NCBI RefSeq assembly: GCF_047556435.1
Contig: NZ_CP180210.1
Span: 1,302,001-1,366,000 of the forward strand
Direction: 5' to 3'
Source of the DNA: Alteromonas sp047556435
Lineage (GTDB): Bacteria > Pseudomonadota > Gammaproteobacteria > Enterobacterales > Alteromonadaceae
DNA length: 64,000 nt
Shown one piece after another: positions 8,381 through 15,744 of the stretch (positions within the stretch are counted from its first letter, which is position 1; the number at the start of each line of letters is the position of its first letter). Under the pieces are notes generated by a model. It was given only the letters and a program-made list of their open reading frames with translations. It was not told the DNA's origin and made no database searches. The translations under genes and the position numbers were made by a program.

Positions 8381-8957
8381 CAAACCTTTTAGCCAGGCCT
8401 GCGAAAATAATAAACGTCCTATTCTGGAGGTGCTTGAGCAGGCTTTTGCGACTCGCAAACATGTACTGGAAATTGGCAGCGGTACCGGTCAACATGCAGT
8501 ATTTTTATCCGCAAACCTGCCACATCTTCTCTGGCAAACCAGCGATCAGGCCGAATATCACGCCGGTATTCAGGCATGGCTGGACGAGGAGAATGTACTG
8601 AACTGTAAGTCACCAATCACCCTGAAGATAGGCGAGCAGGCTATCCCCGACAAACTCTATGACGGCATTTTCACGGCTAACACTGCGCATATCATGCAGC
8701 GCGATGAAGTGAAGCTGATGATGAAGCAAGTTAGCAACGTGTTGCCCCCTCGCGGCGTGTTCTGTCAGTATGGTCCTTTTACTGAAAATGGTGAATTCAG
8801 CTCGCAAAGTAATGCTGATTTCCACGCCTCACTGCTTGAGCGGGGCTGCGGTGGATACCGGGATATCAGCGAATTAACCCAATGGGCGCCATCGTTGACC
8901 CTTGAAAGTATCTACCGAATGCCGGCTAACAATTTGTGTCTGGTGTGGACAAAATAG
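8373..8957 (+). CDS. DUF938 family SAM-dependent methyltransferase-like protein
   Basis: Protein of 194 residues of the DUF938 (UPF0585) family. The Rossmann SAM-binding motif HVLEIGSGTGQHAVFLS is at about residues 31-47, preceded by the conserved FSQACENNKRPILEVL, and the C-terminus has the family RMPANNLCLVW. Substrate unknown. It overlaps the end of metH by eight bases (ATGACTGA), so it is translationally coupled to the methionine operon and under the same MetJ operator unless an internal promoter exists. A link to SAM metabolism is inferred from context only. Confidence 0.85.
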   Translation: MTDKPFSQACENNKRPILEVLEQAFATRKHVLEIGSGTGQHAVFLSANLPHLLWQTSDQAEYHAGIQAWLDEENVLNCKSPITLKIGEQAIPDKLYDGIFTANTAHIMQRDEVKLMMKQVSNVLPPRGVFCQYGPFTENGEFSSQSNADFHASLLERGCGGYRDISELTQWAPSLTLESIYRMPANNLCLVWTK

Positions 8958-9078
8958 CCGCACCTTACTTCACGCTGTTTACAGAGAACAATAGCCATAA
9001 CTCTCTCCAGACTAACGCTGGTACCGACGGTAGCTAAATCACCTCAAGAGCCCGTCCGTGACCCTCTCTCACCTGCTC

Positions 9079-9115
9079 TAAAGCATTGGTAAACTTATTG
9101 TTTAATAATGCTTTA
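9079..9115. repeat. 37-bp interrupted palindrome
   Basis: Arms TAAAGCATT (9079-9087) and AATGCTTTA (9107-9115), then a 2x2 mismatch, then TAAAC (9090-9094) and GTTTA (9100-9104) around loop TTATT. All 14 paired positions are perfect. No T-run follows, so it is more likely an operator or RNA structure than a terminator. Confidence 0.7.
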
Positions 9116-9151
9116 CCTGTTGTTGTCGTCGTAATAAAAACCAACAGACAC

Positions 9152-9180
9152 TGTCAATTTTGTGCCAGTTTGGTATAACA
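9152..9180 (+). promoter_or_regulatory. Candidate promoter of the chemoreceptor gene
   Basis: CTGTCA (9152-9157), 17-base spacer, TATAAC (9175-9180). It would give a leader of about 290 bases before the chosen start codon. Matches are moderate, so this is tentative. Confidence 0.35.
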
Positions 9181-9476
9181 AATAAGGAGGGGATACAGAA
9201 CGTCTGTCGGTGCCATGGTCGTGTTATCGTGAATGGTGTCTGTCGCATTGCGGTTTTTTGCTGAGCAAATTGACATTATATTCGTCTGATATGGCGGGTA
9301 CGCTATACGGCAGTAGCAAACAGCGTAATGTATCAAACGATTATGAAAGTTATCCCGGATCGGCTTCAGTCAGAAAGCCGGCCGTGTCACTGTTCATCAT
9401 CGCTTTCCCCATATCCGAAAAAAGAGCAGGGACTTGTCTGGAAGTCAAAGCTGCCAATAAAAACAATTACAAAACA

Positions 9477-11510
9477 ATGAGTGAACTTATGAAGTCGATG
9501 TCTCTCCAGAAGAAATTTATGCTTATCGTCGGCGGAAGTATCGCCGTGATGCTGTTTATCACAGCCCTGTTTGTGGTAAATGTTATTGCAGGGAAAGCCG
9601 AGCAAAGTATTCAGCAGGAAGTCAAAAACCTGGTGAAATTAGAAGCCCAGTCAGTGGAAAGTTTTTTTTCGCGCTATGGCGGCGTGGCTAACACGTTTTT
9701 AAGTAATCCCTTTCTCAAAGATTTTTTTGCGCAACACAATGCGCGCGGTGCACCTGAATCAGCACTTCCCCGTGCCGAGGAGATGTACACCCTGTTTCGA
9801 AACATCAGTGACGATGATGCCAACATCAAGTCTGCTTTTTTTGGTTCGGCAAACACAGGTGAATACTTCTATGAAGCCGGCAGAGTAGGAGTCGAAACCG
9901 AAGGCCCCGATGCTGGCGATCCGGCAAAAGGTTACTTTGCAACCAAACGCCCCTGGTTTAACACGGCGGTAAAAAAGAGAAAACTTTACGTTACGCCACC
10001 GGCGGTAGATTCACAGGATGGTACTGTCTCGGCAGTGGTGCAGAAGCCTGTTTTTCACGACGGTAAGCTGTTGGGGGTTGGCGGCGTTGATATACTTATC
10101 AGCACGGTAGGTGATGTTATTGACGACATTCGATTTCAGGGTAAAGGCACTGCATTTTTGCTGGATGATCAGCAGAATATTGTCTATTTCCCGAAACAAG
10201 AAGTCGACTTGCCGTTAAGTTCACCGGTTGCGAATTTTGACAATGCGTTTTCAGACACAGAAGGTTTTGGCGAACTGGCAAACCGGATCCGCGACTCCAG
10301 ATCTGGCATTGTACCGGTTGTCTGGCGTGGTGAGTCCTATTTTGCCGTGTATGAGCACGCTGCCCTCGAAGAGCCGGTGATGGACTGGAGTCTCGGTATT
10401 CTCATTCCGGCGTCCCTGATTGATGAACCGATTAATGACGCCATTACCTCAGCAACGCTCATGTCGGTGATTATTATTCTGATTATCGCGGCAATTACGT
10501 TTGTAGCCGGCTCACGAATTACCCGCCCAATTCTTGAAATGAAAGAGGCGATGGCAGAAATAGCCAGCGGTGATGGCGATCTGACTAAACGGCTCGAAAT
10601 AAAGAGCAATGATGAAATTGGTGCGCTGGCGGCAGAGTTTAACCGCTTTACCGATAAACTGAGAGAGTTGCTACAACAGACCGCCACACATACTACCGCC
10701 GTGGCAGAGGCCGCTGAGCACCTACGCGATGTTTCACAGAAAACCAATTCTGAAATTCAGAAGGAACGGCATCAGGTTGATAACGTGTCCAGTGCGGTAA
10801 CTGAAATGGCGACAACGGTAGTAGAAATCTCCGAAAATGCGGCACAATCGAGTGAAGCTGCTGACCTGGCTGACAGCCGGGTAAGGGAGGGAACCCAGCA
10901 GGCTAAGGAGGCTATGCACGAAATACAGTCGCTCGCCAACGCCATTAATCAGGGCGTTGAAGTAGTAAGTGGCCTCAGTAAAGAGTCCGACAATATTGGG
11001 GCAGTCATTGACGTGATAAACAGTATTGCAGAGCAGACCAACCTGCTTGCACTGAATGCCGCAATTGAAGCTGCACGAGCGGGAGAGCAGGGTAGAGGTT
11101 TTGCCGTTGTAGCCGATGAAGTTCGCTCACTTGCCAGTCGCACTCAGGACTCCACCGATGACATTCGCCGCATGGTTGAAAAGCTGCAAAATATGGCCGA
11201 GCAAACTGATGCCGTGATGCAGGAAGGTAAATCACAGTCGCAGCGGGGCGTAGAGAAAACCGAACTGGTGGTGACGTCACTGGAGCACATCAGTTCGGCT
11301 ATCGGTACGGTACAGATACAAAGTAGCCAGATTGCGCAGGCAACAGAGCAGCAAACCGTAGCCGCCGAAGACATCAACAGGTCACTGGTGACTATCTCAG
11401 GCTCCAGTGACCGTACCAGTCAACATGCGGAAGAACTTGCGGCAGAGGCCACTCAGCTTAGCGGCGTGTCGTCAGAGCTAAGGGACTTGGTAAATCAGTT
11501 TAAGATTTAG
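9477..11510 (+). CDS. Methyl-accepting chemotaxis protein with periplasmic Cache domain
   Basis: Chemoreceptor of about 677 residues. From the chosen start: N-terminal transmembrane helix (about 16-38, FMLIVGGSIAVMLFITALFVV), large periplasmic region with double-Cache features (FATKRPWFNTAVKKRKLYVTPPAVDSQDG), second transmembrane helix (about 323-346), HAMP linker (ITRPILEMKEAM), and a signalling domain with the hairpin tip EQTNLLALNAAIEAARAGEQ. No C-terminal CheR/CheB-tethering pentapeptide is seen (it ends LVNQFKI). ATG 9477 (MSELMKSMSLQKK) is chosen because the upstream in-frame extension to GTG 9210 is not receptor-like; 9489 is an alternative. Ligand unknown; small amines, amino acids or carboxylates are usual for this domain. 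Confidence 0.92.
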   Translation: MSELMKSMSLQKKFMLIVGGSIAVMLFITALFVVNVIAGKAEQSIQQEVKNLVKLEAQSVESFFSRYGGVANTFLSNPFLKDFFAQHNARGAPESALPRAEEMYTLFRNISDDDANIKSAFFGSANTGEYFYEAGRVGVETEGPDAGDPAKGYFATKRPWFNTAVKKRKLYVTPPAVDSQDGTVSAVVQKPVFHDGKLLGVGGVDILISTVGDVIDDIRFQGKGTAFLLDDQQNIVYFPKQEVDLPLSSPVANFDNAFSDTEGFGELANRIRDSRSGIVPVVWRGESYFAVYEHAALEEPVMDWSLGILIPASLIDEPINDAITSATLMSVIIILIIAAITFVAGSRITRPILEMKEAMAEIASGDGDLTKRLEIKSNDEIGALAAEFNRFTDKLRELLQQTATHTTAVAEAAEHLRDVSQKTNSEIQKERHQVDNVSSAVTEMATTVVEISENAAQSSEAADLADSRVREGTQQAKEAMHEIQSLANAINQGVEVVSGLSKESDNIGAVIDVINSIAEQTNLLALNAAIEAARAGEQGRGFAVVADEVRSLASRTQDSTDDIRRMVEKLQNMAEQTDAVMQEGKSQSQRGVEKTELVVTSLEHISSAIGTVQIQSSQIAQATEQQTVAAEDINRSLVTISGSSDRTSQHAEELAAEATQLSGVSSELRDLVNQFKI

Positions 11511-11597
11511 GCTGGTAACTGGCAATAAAGACCGGTCTCATTGCCATACTCAAAAGTGAGTTTGTATTTCGAGGCTTCAAAGGGCTTCGAGATGAAC

Positions 11598-11631
11598 CGC
11601 GCCAAAGTGCAGAGGCACTCTGGCGCGTTTT
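11598..11631 (+). terminator. Terminator-like hairpin after the chemoreceptor gene
   Basis: Stem CGCGCCA...GTGC / GCAC...TGGCGCG around loop AGAG, followed by TTTT (11628-11631). It is placed about 90 bases after the chemoreceptor stop and just before the end of the opposing gene. Confidence 0.7.
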
Positions 11632-11647
11632 GTGATCTCAATCCTGT

Positions 11648-13255
11648 TCAGGAAATGTTACATCTCAGCTCTCGCTTTCTGAAGGCGATGAATGCGATAA
11701 GGAGCGGAAGCATTACAAAAACAGAGCCGCCGCTTTTTGATGAAGCCGATGGTTCTGTAGTTGGTGGCGCAGGGCTTGGTGTAGATGGAGTCTCTGGTTG
11801 AGTTGAGGAGTCATCATCGCCTTCCTGTGTCACGTTACTCAACACAATTACTGCTGCTTCGGATACCGCAGGCACGCCTTGAAACTCGACCCACACTTCC
11901 AGACTTTTGTCCTCTTCTACATCTGGATCCAGCTCTGTGATAAGTGTGATTGCTTTCTGTAACTCACCGTCTTCAAAGCGAACGGTTTCGTTAATTGCGG
12001 TATAGTCAGAGCCGGACGCTGCACTAACATCTCTGGTAAAGACTCTTGCCTCAAGTATGCCTGTTGTTCCCTCTTTCCGGACTAAAGTCACATCTACCGA
12101 CTCGCCTTCATTAATTGTATACAACGCTTTATCCAGAGTAATAAATCCAGATGGAGCCTGAGGAAGCGAATCGTCTTTCAAAGGGTAAGTATCTGTCTGT
12201 ATGCTCACTATCACACCATTCGTACTCACGGCAGTCAGATAGCCCTGACCGTTCAGTGACATAGATGCGTGAACAGGCGCACTAACCTTCTCAGTCCAAA
12301 GTTGCACGCCGTTGACATCTATCGCCACGATATCGCTGTCGCGGGTAGCGAAGTACGTGGTGCCATTGGTTGCAGCAACAGGAGCACTGTCAGTGACTGC
12401 GCCCAATGAATAGCCCCATATTTTTTCGCCTGAGATGTCTCTTGCTGTGACGCGTCCTTTGATATCAACCGTAATGAGTGCGCCGTCTGCATTGAATGTA
12501 GGCGGGGCCCAGATTGGTCTCTTGCCCGTCTGTATCCACCGCAGTTGTCCTGCCTTTGTCAGTGAGATAACGTCGCCTCCCAGAGAGGTAAAATAAACAT
12601 TACTGTTACTGTCAAAAGTAGGCGATGATAGACGGGTTTCAGACTGGTACTCCCAGAGTAATACACCGGCATCATTGAAGGAAAGCAACCGTCCATCATT
12701 GGTATTTGCTAACATTTGCCCGTCAGGTGAGCGTGTCATTTTGCCGTCCAGCGCCGCACCAACGTCAAATGAGAAGTCCACATCACCGTCGCTCGACAAA
12801 GCAAAGATCTTGCCTTCCTTTGTTCCGACAAAAATTCGATTTCCAGTAGACTCTATGGCAGCGGCTTCAATAGCTGCTCCAAGGTCAATGTCCCAAAGTG
12901 ACGCTCCGTCTTTCGACAGGCTGTACATAATTCCGGTTTCAGAACCAAAGACAAATTGCCCGTTTGACAACTCGATAGGTGATGAATGGAGCCGGCCTTT
13001 CCCGTCAAATTTCCACGCCTCATTGCCATCAGAAGCAAACAGGAAAACATTGCCTTTGTCGGTGCCAATAAGTAGCTGGTTATCACTTGTACTTAACGGA
13101 CTTGACCACACCGACAAACTGAGTTCATTTTCCCAATGAACAGAGTATGAGTTGGCGATGACTGCTTGCGGAATAATCGCTATGACAACAAGAACGGCAT
13201 TCAGCAATCTACGTAGTTTTTGGCACCTAGAACTTTTCATGATGTTCAACTTCAT
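11648..13255 (-). CDS. Exported PQQ-type beta-propeller protein with Calx-beta domain and GlyGly-CTERM-like tail
   Basis: Protein of 535 residues. A signal peptide (LLNAVLVVIAIIPQAVIA, about 16-33) is followed by repeated beta-propeller blades of the PQQ/PF13360 type (about 36-345; recurring units such as GNVFLFASDGNEAWKFD and GKIFALSSDGDVDFSFD). A Calx-beta-like domain (about 365-475, GESVDVTLVRKEG...LEVWVEF) comes next, then a Ser/Thr/Pro-rich linker and SGGSVFVMLPLLIAFIAFRKRE. The last segment (Gly-Gly, hydrophobic helix, basic end) matches the GlyGly-CTERM signal processed by rhombosortase, so surface display through type II secretion is inferred. No enzymatic motif seen. A second start, MKSSRCQ at 13240, is equally possible. 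Neighbours give no function. Confidence 0.78.
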   Translation of the reverse strand: MKLNIMKSSRCQKLRRLLNAVLVVIAIIPQAVIANSYSVHWENELSLSVWSSPLSTSDNQLLIGTDKGNVFLFASDGNEAWKFDGKGRLHSSPIELSNGQFVFGSETGIMYSLSKDGASLWDIDLGAAIEAAAIESTGNRIFVGTKEGKIFALSSDGDVDFSFDVGAALDGKMTRSPDGQMLANTNDGRLLSFNDAGVLLWEYQSETRLSSPTFDSNSNVYFTSLGGDVISLTKAGQLRWIQTGKRPIWAPPTFNADGALITVDIKGRVTARDISGEKIWGYSLGAVTDSAPVAATNGTTYFATRDSDIVAIDVNGVQLWTEKVSAPVHASMSLNGQGYLTAVSTNGVIVSIQTDTYPLKDDSLPQAPSGFITLDKALYTINEGESVDVTLVRKEGTTGILEARVFTRDVSAASGSDYTAINETVRFEDGELQKAITLITELDPDVEEDKSLEVWVEFQGVPAVSEAAVIVLSNVTQEGDDDSSTQPETPSTPSPAPPTTEPSASSKSGGSVFVMLPLLIAFIAFRKRELRCNIS

Positions 13256-13436
13256 TCAGGACAATCAATTTAGTAAAAATGTGTGAACTGGCTGTCAGTC
13301 ACAGAGGCGCTCAGAGTATCGAAAAAGCGGTAAAAGTTGATTATCTGAAATGAAACACACAGTTTGAACGTAATACCTAACGTGTCCATCTACAGATGGT
13401 AGACTGGGTACAGAACAGGTGAGATGAGTAATTTTT

Positions 13437-14666
13437 ATGCAAGGTCAAATTCGCCCTTTTTTCTATCGTGCTATGTGCCTTTTCACTACGGCTTTTCTTT
13501 CAACAGTGGCTATGTCGGCCAGTGCCGCTGACTATAATGTTCAGGAACATTCGGTTCTTTTAGGCAAAAGTTACGAATTGAGAAGTCTCGGCGGCTTCAG
13601 GTTAAAAGATGGTACGTCAGGAACATCACGGGCCGCTTATGGGACAGGTAAAATTGCAGTCTCAGATGATGACAAAATGTTGTTTCTTGCTGGTCATGCT
13701 CATCATTTCAGCGTGGGGGCTTTTGATATTGAGGACAAACTGTCATTTGGGAAGATAAGTACGCTTCCTATAGCACCTGTAGCGCAACCCTTCGTCAAGG
13801 TTAAGCCTCAGTTCGTCTTTCAAGACAGCGCCACGCAGATTACAGGTCTGGAACTGAACGAGGGAAGTTTGCTGGTAACCGTAGACAAATATTATGATGC
13901 TGCGAGAACGAACAAAGAGAACTTAATGTTCTTTGCCGATGCGTCAAATCTGAATGATACCGCGCAAATAGGCTTTTATACTCTGGCTGCGAGAAGCCAT
14001 GCTACAGGGTGGATGACAAAGATCCCAGCGCCGCTTTCACAGACGCTGGGTGCGGACTACCTGGTAGGTTCGGCGTCCAATCTGCCGATTAATTCGCGTA
14101 GCAGCATTGGACCTACGTTGTTCACCTGGACGCCTCCGACTGTAAAGGCTTTGCCCCCTTTAGGACGGCGAATTAGTACAGTGAAAAAGCTGGGATATTC
14201 TCTGGATAACCCCATCGTGGACGATCGATACAATGAAACCCGGGAAAATGATATATGGACCGAGTTATCTACCGCTGAGATTGGGTTTATCTCACCAGAC
14301 CAGACAAGCTATATCGTAATAGGACAAAGTGGCGGGCATAACAGCGGAATTGGTTACAAAATCACTCAGGACAACGGCAACGTGTGTGGCGGACCCTGTG
14401 CTTATGAACATGATGACTACTACAACTATTACTGGATTTATGACATAGACGACATTATCGCTGTGCAAAACGGGAATAAACTTCCTCATGAGGTGCTTCC
14501 AGCGTTTTACGGTGAACTGCCCACTTTCGGACACCAGAATACTATCACTGGTGCAGACTATAATCCGGTCTCTAAGCGACTATATCTGACGCTTTCGAGT
14601 ATTGATACAAGCCAAAGCGATTATGAAAAAAATCCAATTATTGTCGCATATGAATTTGTGGAATAG
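13437..14666 (+). CDS. Exported protein of unknown function
   Basis: Protein of 409 residues with a clear signal peptide (FYRAMCLFTTAFLSTVAMSASA, cleavage near ASAADY, about residue 31). The mature part is rich in beta-type segments and has repeated stretches resembling propeller strands (GKIAVSDDDKMLFLAGHAHHFSVGAF; AEIGFISPDQTSYIVIGQSGGHNSGIGYK; ADYNPVSKRLYLTLSSID). It has a Cys pair (NVCGGPCAYEHDDYYNYYWIYD) that could form a disulfide. I do not recognise the family. It is divergent from the PQQ-propeller gene with about 180 bases between the start codons, so shared regulation is possible. Confidence 0.7.
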   Translation: MQGQIRPFFYRAMCLFTTAFLSTVAMSASAADYNVQEHSVLLGKSYELRSLGGFRLKDGTSGTSRAAYGTGKIAVSDDDKMLFLAGHAHHFSVGAFDIEDKLSFGKISTLPIAPVAQPFVKVKPQFVFQDSATQITGLELNEGSLLVTVDKYYDAARTNKENLMFFADASNLNDTAQIGFYTLAARSHATGWMTKIPAPLSQTLGADYLVGSASNLPINSRSSIGPTLFTWTPPTVKALPPLGRRISTVKKLGYSLDNPIVDDRYNETRENDIWTELSTAEIGFISPDQTSYIVIGQSGGHNSGIGYKITQDNGNVCGGPCAYEHDDYYNYYWIYDIDDIIAVQNGNKLPHEVLPAFYGELPTFGHQNTITGADYNPVSKRLYLTLSSIDTSQSDYEKNPIIVAYEFVE

Positions 14667-14743
14667 CAGATAGAAAACGGATGTCATCATTGTTGAACAT
14701 CCTTCTTTTCTAACTAAACAGAGACATGATGCCTATTGTTAGC

Positions 14744-15646
14744 CTACAGGTTCGGTGCCTTGTGTCCGACAGACATTGCCAATTCAATAAATGCTGTCAG
14801 ATATGAGGGAAGATCGTCCTGGGCCCGTGTGCCGAGGTAAAGCTGCTTTTGGATACCATGCTCTCCTAGTCTGCAACACCTTAACTTTTGCGCCAAAGGG
14901 CTTTCTTCAATTAGCCAGTGAGGTAGCGCGGTAACACCACGCCCTGCAGCGACCATTTGTAATAGCATTTCGGTTGTTTCTATCGTTTTATGGCGGCGCA
15001 CACTCCCGCCTGCCGGGGTAAGAAACTGTGAAAAGATATCAAGCCTGCTGGGTTCGACCGGGTAGGTAATCAGAGTTTCATTGTTCAGATCGGCAGGCGA
15101 AATCACCCCCCGGGATGCCAGTTTATGTGAAGCTGGCAACACCAGCATCTGCTCGTACTCAAAAACCGGTGTGTAGCTAACCGACTTCAAAAACAGCGGA
15201 TCCGGCGTCAGCAACAGATCGATATCATAGTTGTGAAGCGCATGCAGACCGCCAAAGGCAAATGCCTGTCTGACATCGACATCGACGTCCGGGAACGCTA
15301 TTAAAAACGGCGAGACAACCTTCAGCAACCATTGATAGCAAGGGTGGCATTCCATGCCAATGCGAAGCGAGCCCTGCTTGCCGGTGGCGATTTGAAGTAA
15401 CAGTTTTTCAGTATGTTCAAATTGCGGGAGAAGACGACTCGCCAAGTGGTACAGCGCGATTCCTGCTTGAGTAAGCTGAATACGCCGACCGTCTTTTTTC
15501 CACAGTGAAATGCCCGCCTGATGTTCCAGCTTTTTCATCGCGTGACTTAGCGCTGACTGAGTAAGATGCAGTGCCTCGGCAGCTTCAGTCAGGGTGCCGT
15601 GATCATAAAGGTAGTGGATGATTCTTAAGTGTTGTCTTTCAATCAT
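14744..15646 (-). CDS. metR: MetR, LysR-type activator of methionine genes
   Basis: LysR-family regulator of about 300 residues, divergent from metE, that activates metE using homocysteine as coactivator in relatives. The N-terminal winged HTH (HGTLTEAAEALHLTQSALSHAMKKLEHQ) and effector domain match E. coli MetR (IGMECHPCYQWL versus IAIECHSCIQWL; TLITYPVEPSRLD; MVAAGRGVTALPHW). The frame is open to 15685, but I choose ATG 15646 because MIERQHL aligns with E. coli MIEVKHL and the MetR site at 15651-15663 would otherwise lie inside the gene. Confidence 0.93.
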   Translation of the reverse strand: MIERQHLRIIHYLYDHGTLTEAAEALHLTQSALSHAMKKLEHQAGISLWKKDGRRIQLTQAGIALYHLASRLLPQFEHTEKLLLQIATGKQGSLRIGMECHPCYQWLLKVVSPFLIAFPDVDVDVRQAFAFGGLHALHNYDIDLLLTPDPLFLKSVSYTPVFEYEQMLVLPASHKLASRGVISPADLNNETLITYPVEPSRLDIFSQFLTPAGGSVRRHKTIETTEMLLQMVAAGRGVTALPHWLIEESPLAQKLRCCRLGEHGIQKQLYLGTRAQDDLPSYLTAFIELAMSVGHKAPNL

Positions 15647-15650
15647 AACG

Positions 15651-15663
15651 TGAATGAAATTCA
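15651..15663. promoter_or_regulatory. MetR-binding site between metR and metE
   Basis: TGAATGAAATTCA is an exact match to the MetR consensus TGAA-N5-TTCA. A second, looser palindrome of TGAAAA and TTTTCA half-sites is at 15672-15694 (TGAAAATA...TATTTTTCA), as expected for paired MetR sites at metE. Confidence 0.8.
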
Positions 15664-15744
15664 TGAGTTTATGAAAATATACCATTATTTTTCATGTTAT
15701 GTGTGATTTAAAGTGGCACTCCAACTTAATCAATGGACGTGTAG

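Larger units (their letters stand above)
8958..9476. other. Non-coding stretch between the DUF938 gene and the chemoreceptor gene
   Basis: About 520 bases with no convincing gene. It holds a 37-bp interrupted palindrome (9079-9115), a promoter-like pair (9152-9180) and an isolated AAGGAGG (9184-9190) with no start codon at proper spacing. An open frame extends upstream from the chemoreceptor to a GTG at 9210, but its translation is polar and unlike any receptor N-terminus. Confidence 0.6.

Noticed and set aside
9434..9460. Sigma-28 promoter candidate with GCCAATAA before the chemoreceptor
   Set aside because: There is no TAAA-type -35 element 15 bases upstream, and the spacing to the start codon is too short.
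9210..9476. Upstream in-frame extension of the chemoreceptor from GTG 9210
   Set aside because: The translation is not receptor-like, the AAGGAGG at 9184 is about 20 bases from the GTG, and ATG 9477 leads directly into a transmembrane helix as expected.
12675..13139. Plus-strand 154-codon frame inside the propeller gene
   Set aside because: Shadow of the repeat-containing minus-strand gene, which has a signal peptide and clear domains.
15647..15744. Cobalamin riboswitch before metE
   Set aside because: The 98-base region is too short and has no B12-box; MetR sites explain it better.
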